Assembly (NCBI GenBank): GCA_026417815.1
Contig: JAOACN010000027.1
Location: 1-5,385, forward strand
Direction: 5' to 3'
DNA: 5,385 bases
Source of the DNA: Chloroflexaceae bacterium
Lineage (GTDB): Bacteria > Chloroflexota > Chloroflexia > Chloroflexales > Chloroflexaceae
How positions within the stretch are numbered: position 1 is the first letter of the stretch; each line of letters begins with the position of its first letter. A model generated the notes under the pieces. That model worked only from the letters and a program-made list of their open reading frames with translations, had not been told where the DNA came from and searched no databases. A program made the position numbers and the translations under genes. Shown in pieces: positions 5,379-5,385 of the stretch.

Positions 5379-5385
5379 CTGTCTC
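5379..5385 (-). other. partial Tn5 adapter at the right end (artefact)
   Basis: CTGTCTC is the first seven bases of the reverse complement of the mosaic end at 1-19. It sits at the extreme right end in the orientation expected for the second adapter of a tagmented fragment. Seven bases could match by chance, but together with the complete adapter at the left end the artefact reading is strong. Confidence 0.8.

Noticed and set aside
1..5385. Terminal inverted repeats of a Tn5-like transposon
   Set aside because: The mosaic end is the engineered library sequence, there is no transposase gene, and both copies are flush with the contig ends.

Overview
The window is a short, GC-rich bacterial fragment. 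It begins with the complete 19-base Tn5 mosaic-end adapter (1-19) and ends with the first seven bases of the same adapter in reverse complement (5379-5385). It is therefore a complete tagmentation-derived contig whose ends are library ends, not biological ones. The origin is best guessed as a Chloroflexota-type bacterium. The grounds are high GC, lipoprotein signal peptides with LGAC lipoboxes, a WD40-repeat lipoprotein, and long intergenic spaces full of GC-rich hairpin repeats. No rRNA or universal marker is present, so the assignment is tentative.

Layout: 20-142 is non-coding. 143-1894 (minus) encodes a 583-residue, cysteine-rich lipoprotein. I read its C-terminal two thirds as a divergent copper amine oxidase (CuAO)-like fold that keeps the cofactor-type Asn-Tyr motif but has lost most of the copper-ligand histidines. 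1869-2762 (plus) is a 297-residue membrane-anchored di-haem cytochrome c of the bacterial cytochrome c peroxidase/MauG/MbnH superfamily. The two genes are divergent and their 5' ends overlap by 26 bp, or share a single CATG if the later start of the plus gene is used. 2763-3369 is a 607-bp hairpin-dense intergenic region that ends in a likely promoter with a perfect palindrome just upstream of a TATAAT box. 3370-5292 (plus) encodes a 640-residue lipoprotein with about 14 WD40-like blades, enough for two seven-bladed beta-propellers. 5293-5378 is a short non-coding tail.

Most interesting point: enzymes of the MauG/MbnH group oxidise residues in a partner protein that is often encoded next door. 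Examples are TTQ formation in methylamine dehydrogenase by MauG and Trp-to-kynurenine conversion in MbnP by MbnH. Here such an enzyme is fused back-to-back with a CuAO-like lipoprotein that appears unable to bind copper in the usual way, although copper is what normally drives formation of the CuAO topaquinone. A plausible but unproven reading is an enzyme-substrate pair in which the di-haem protein modifies the lipoprotein. The WD40 lipoprotein has its own promoter region and no evident functional link to the pair.
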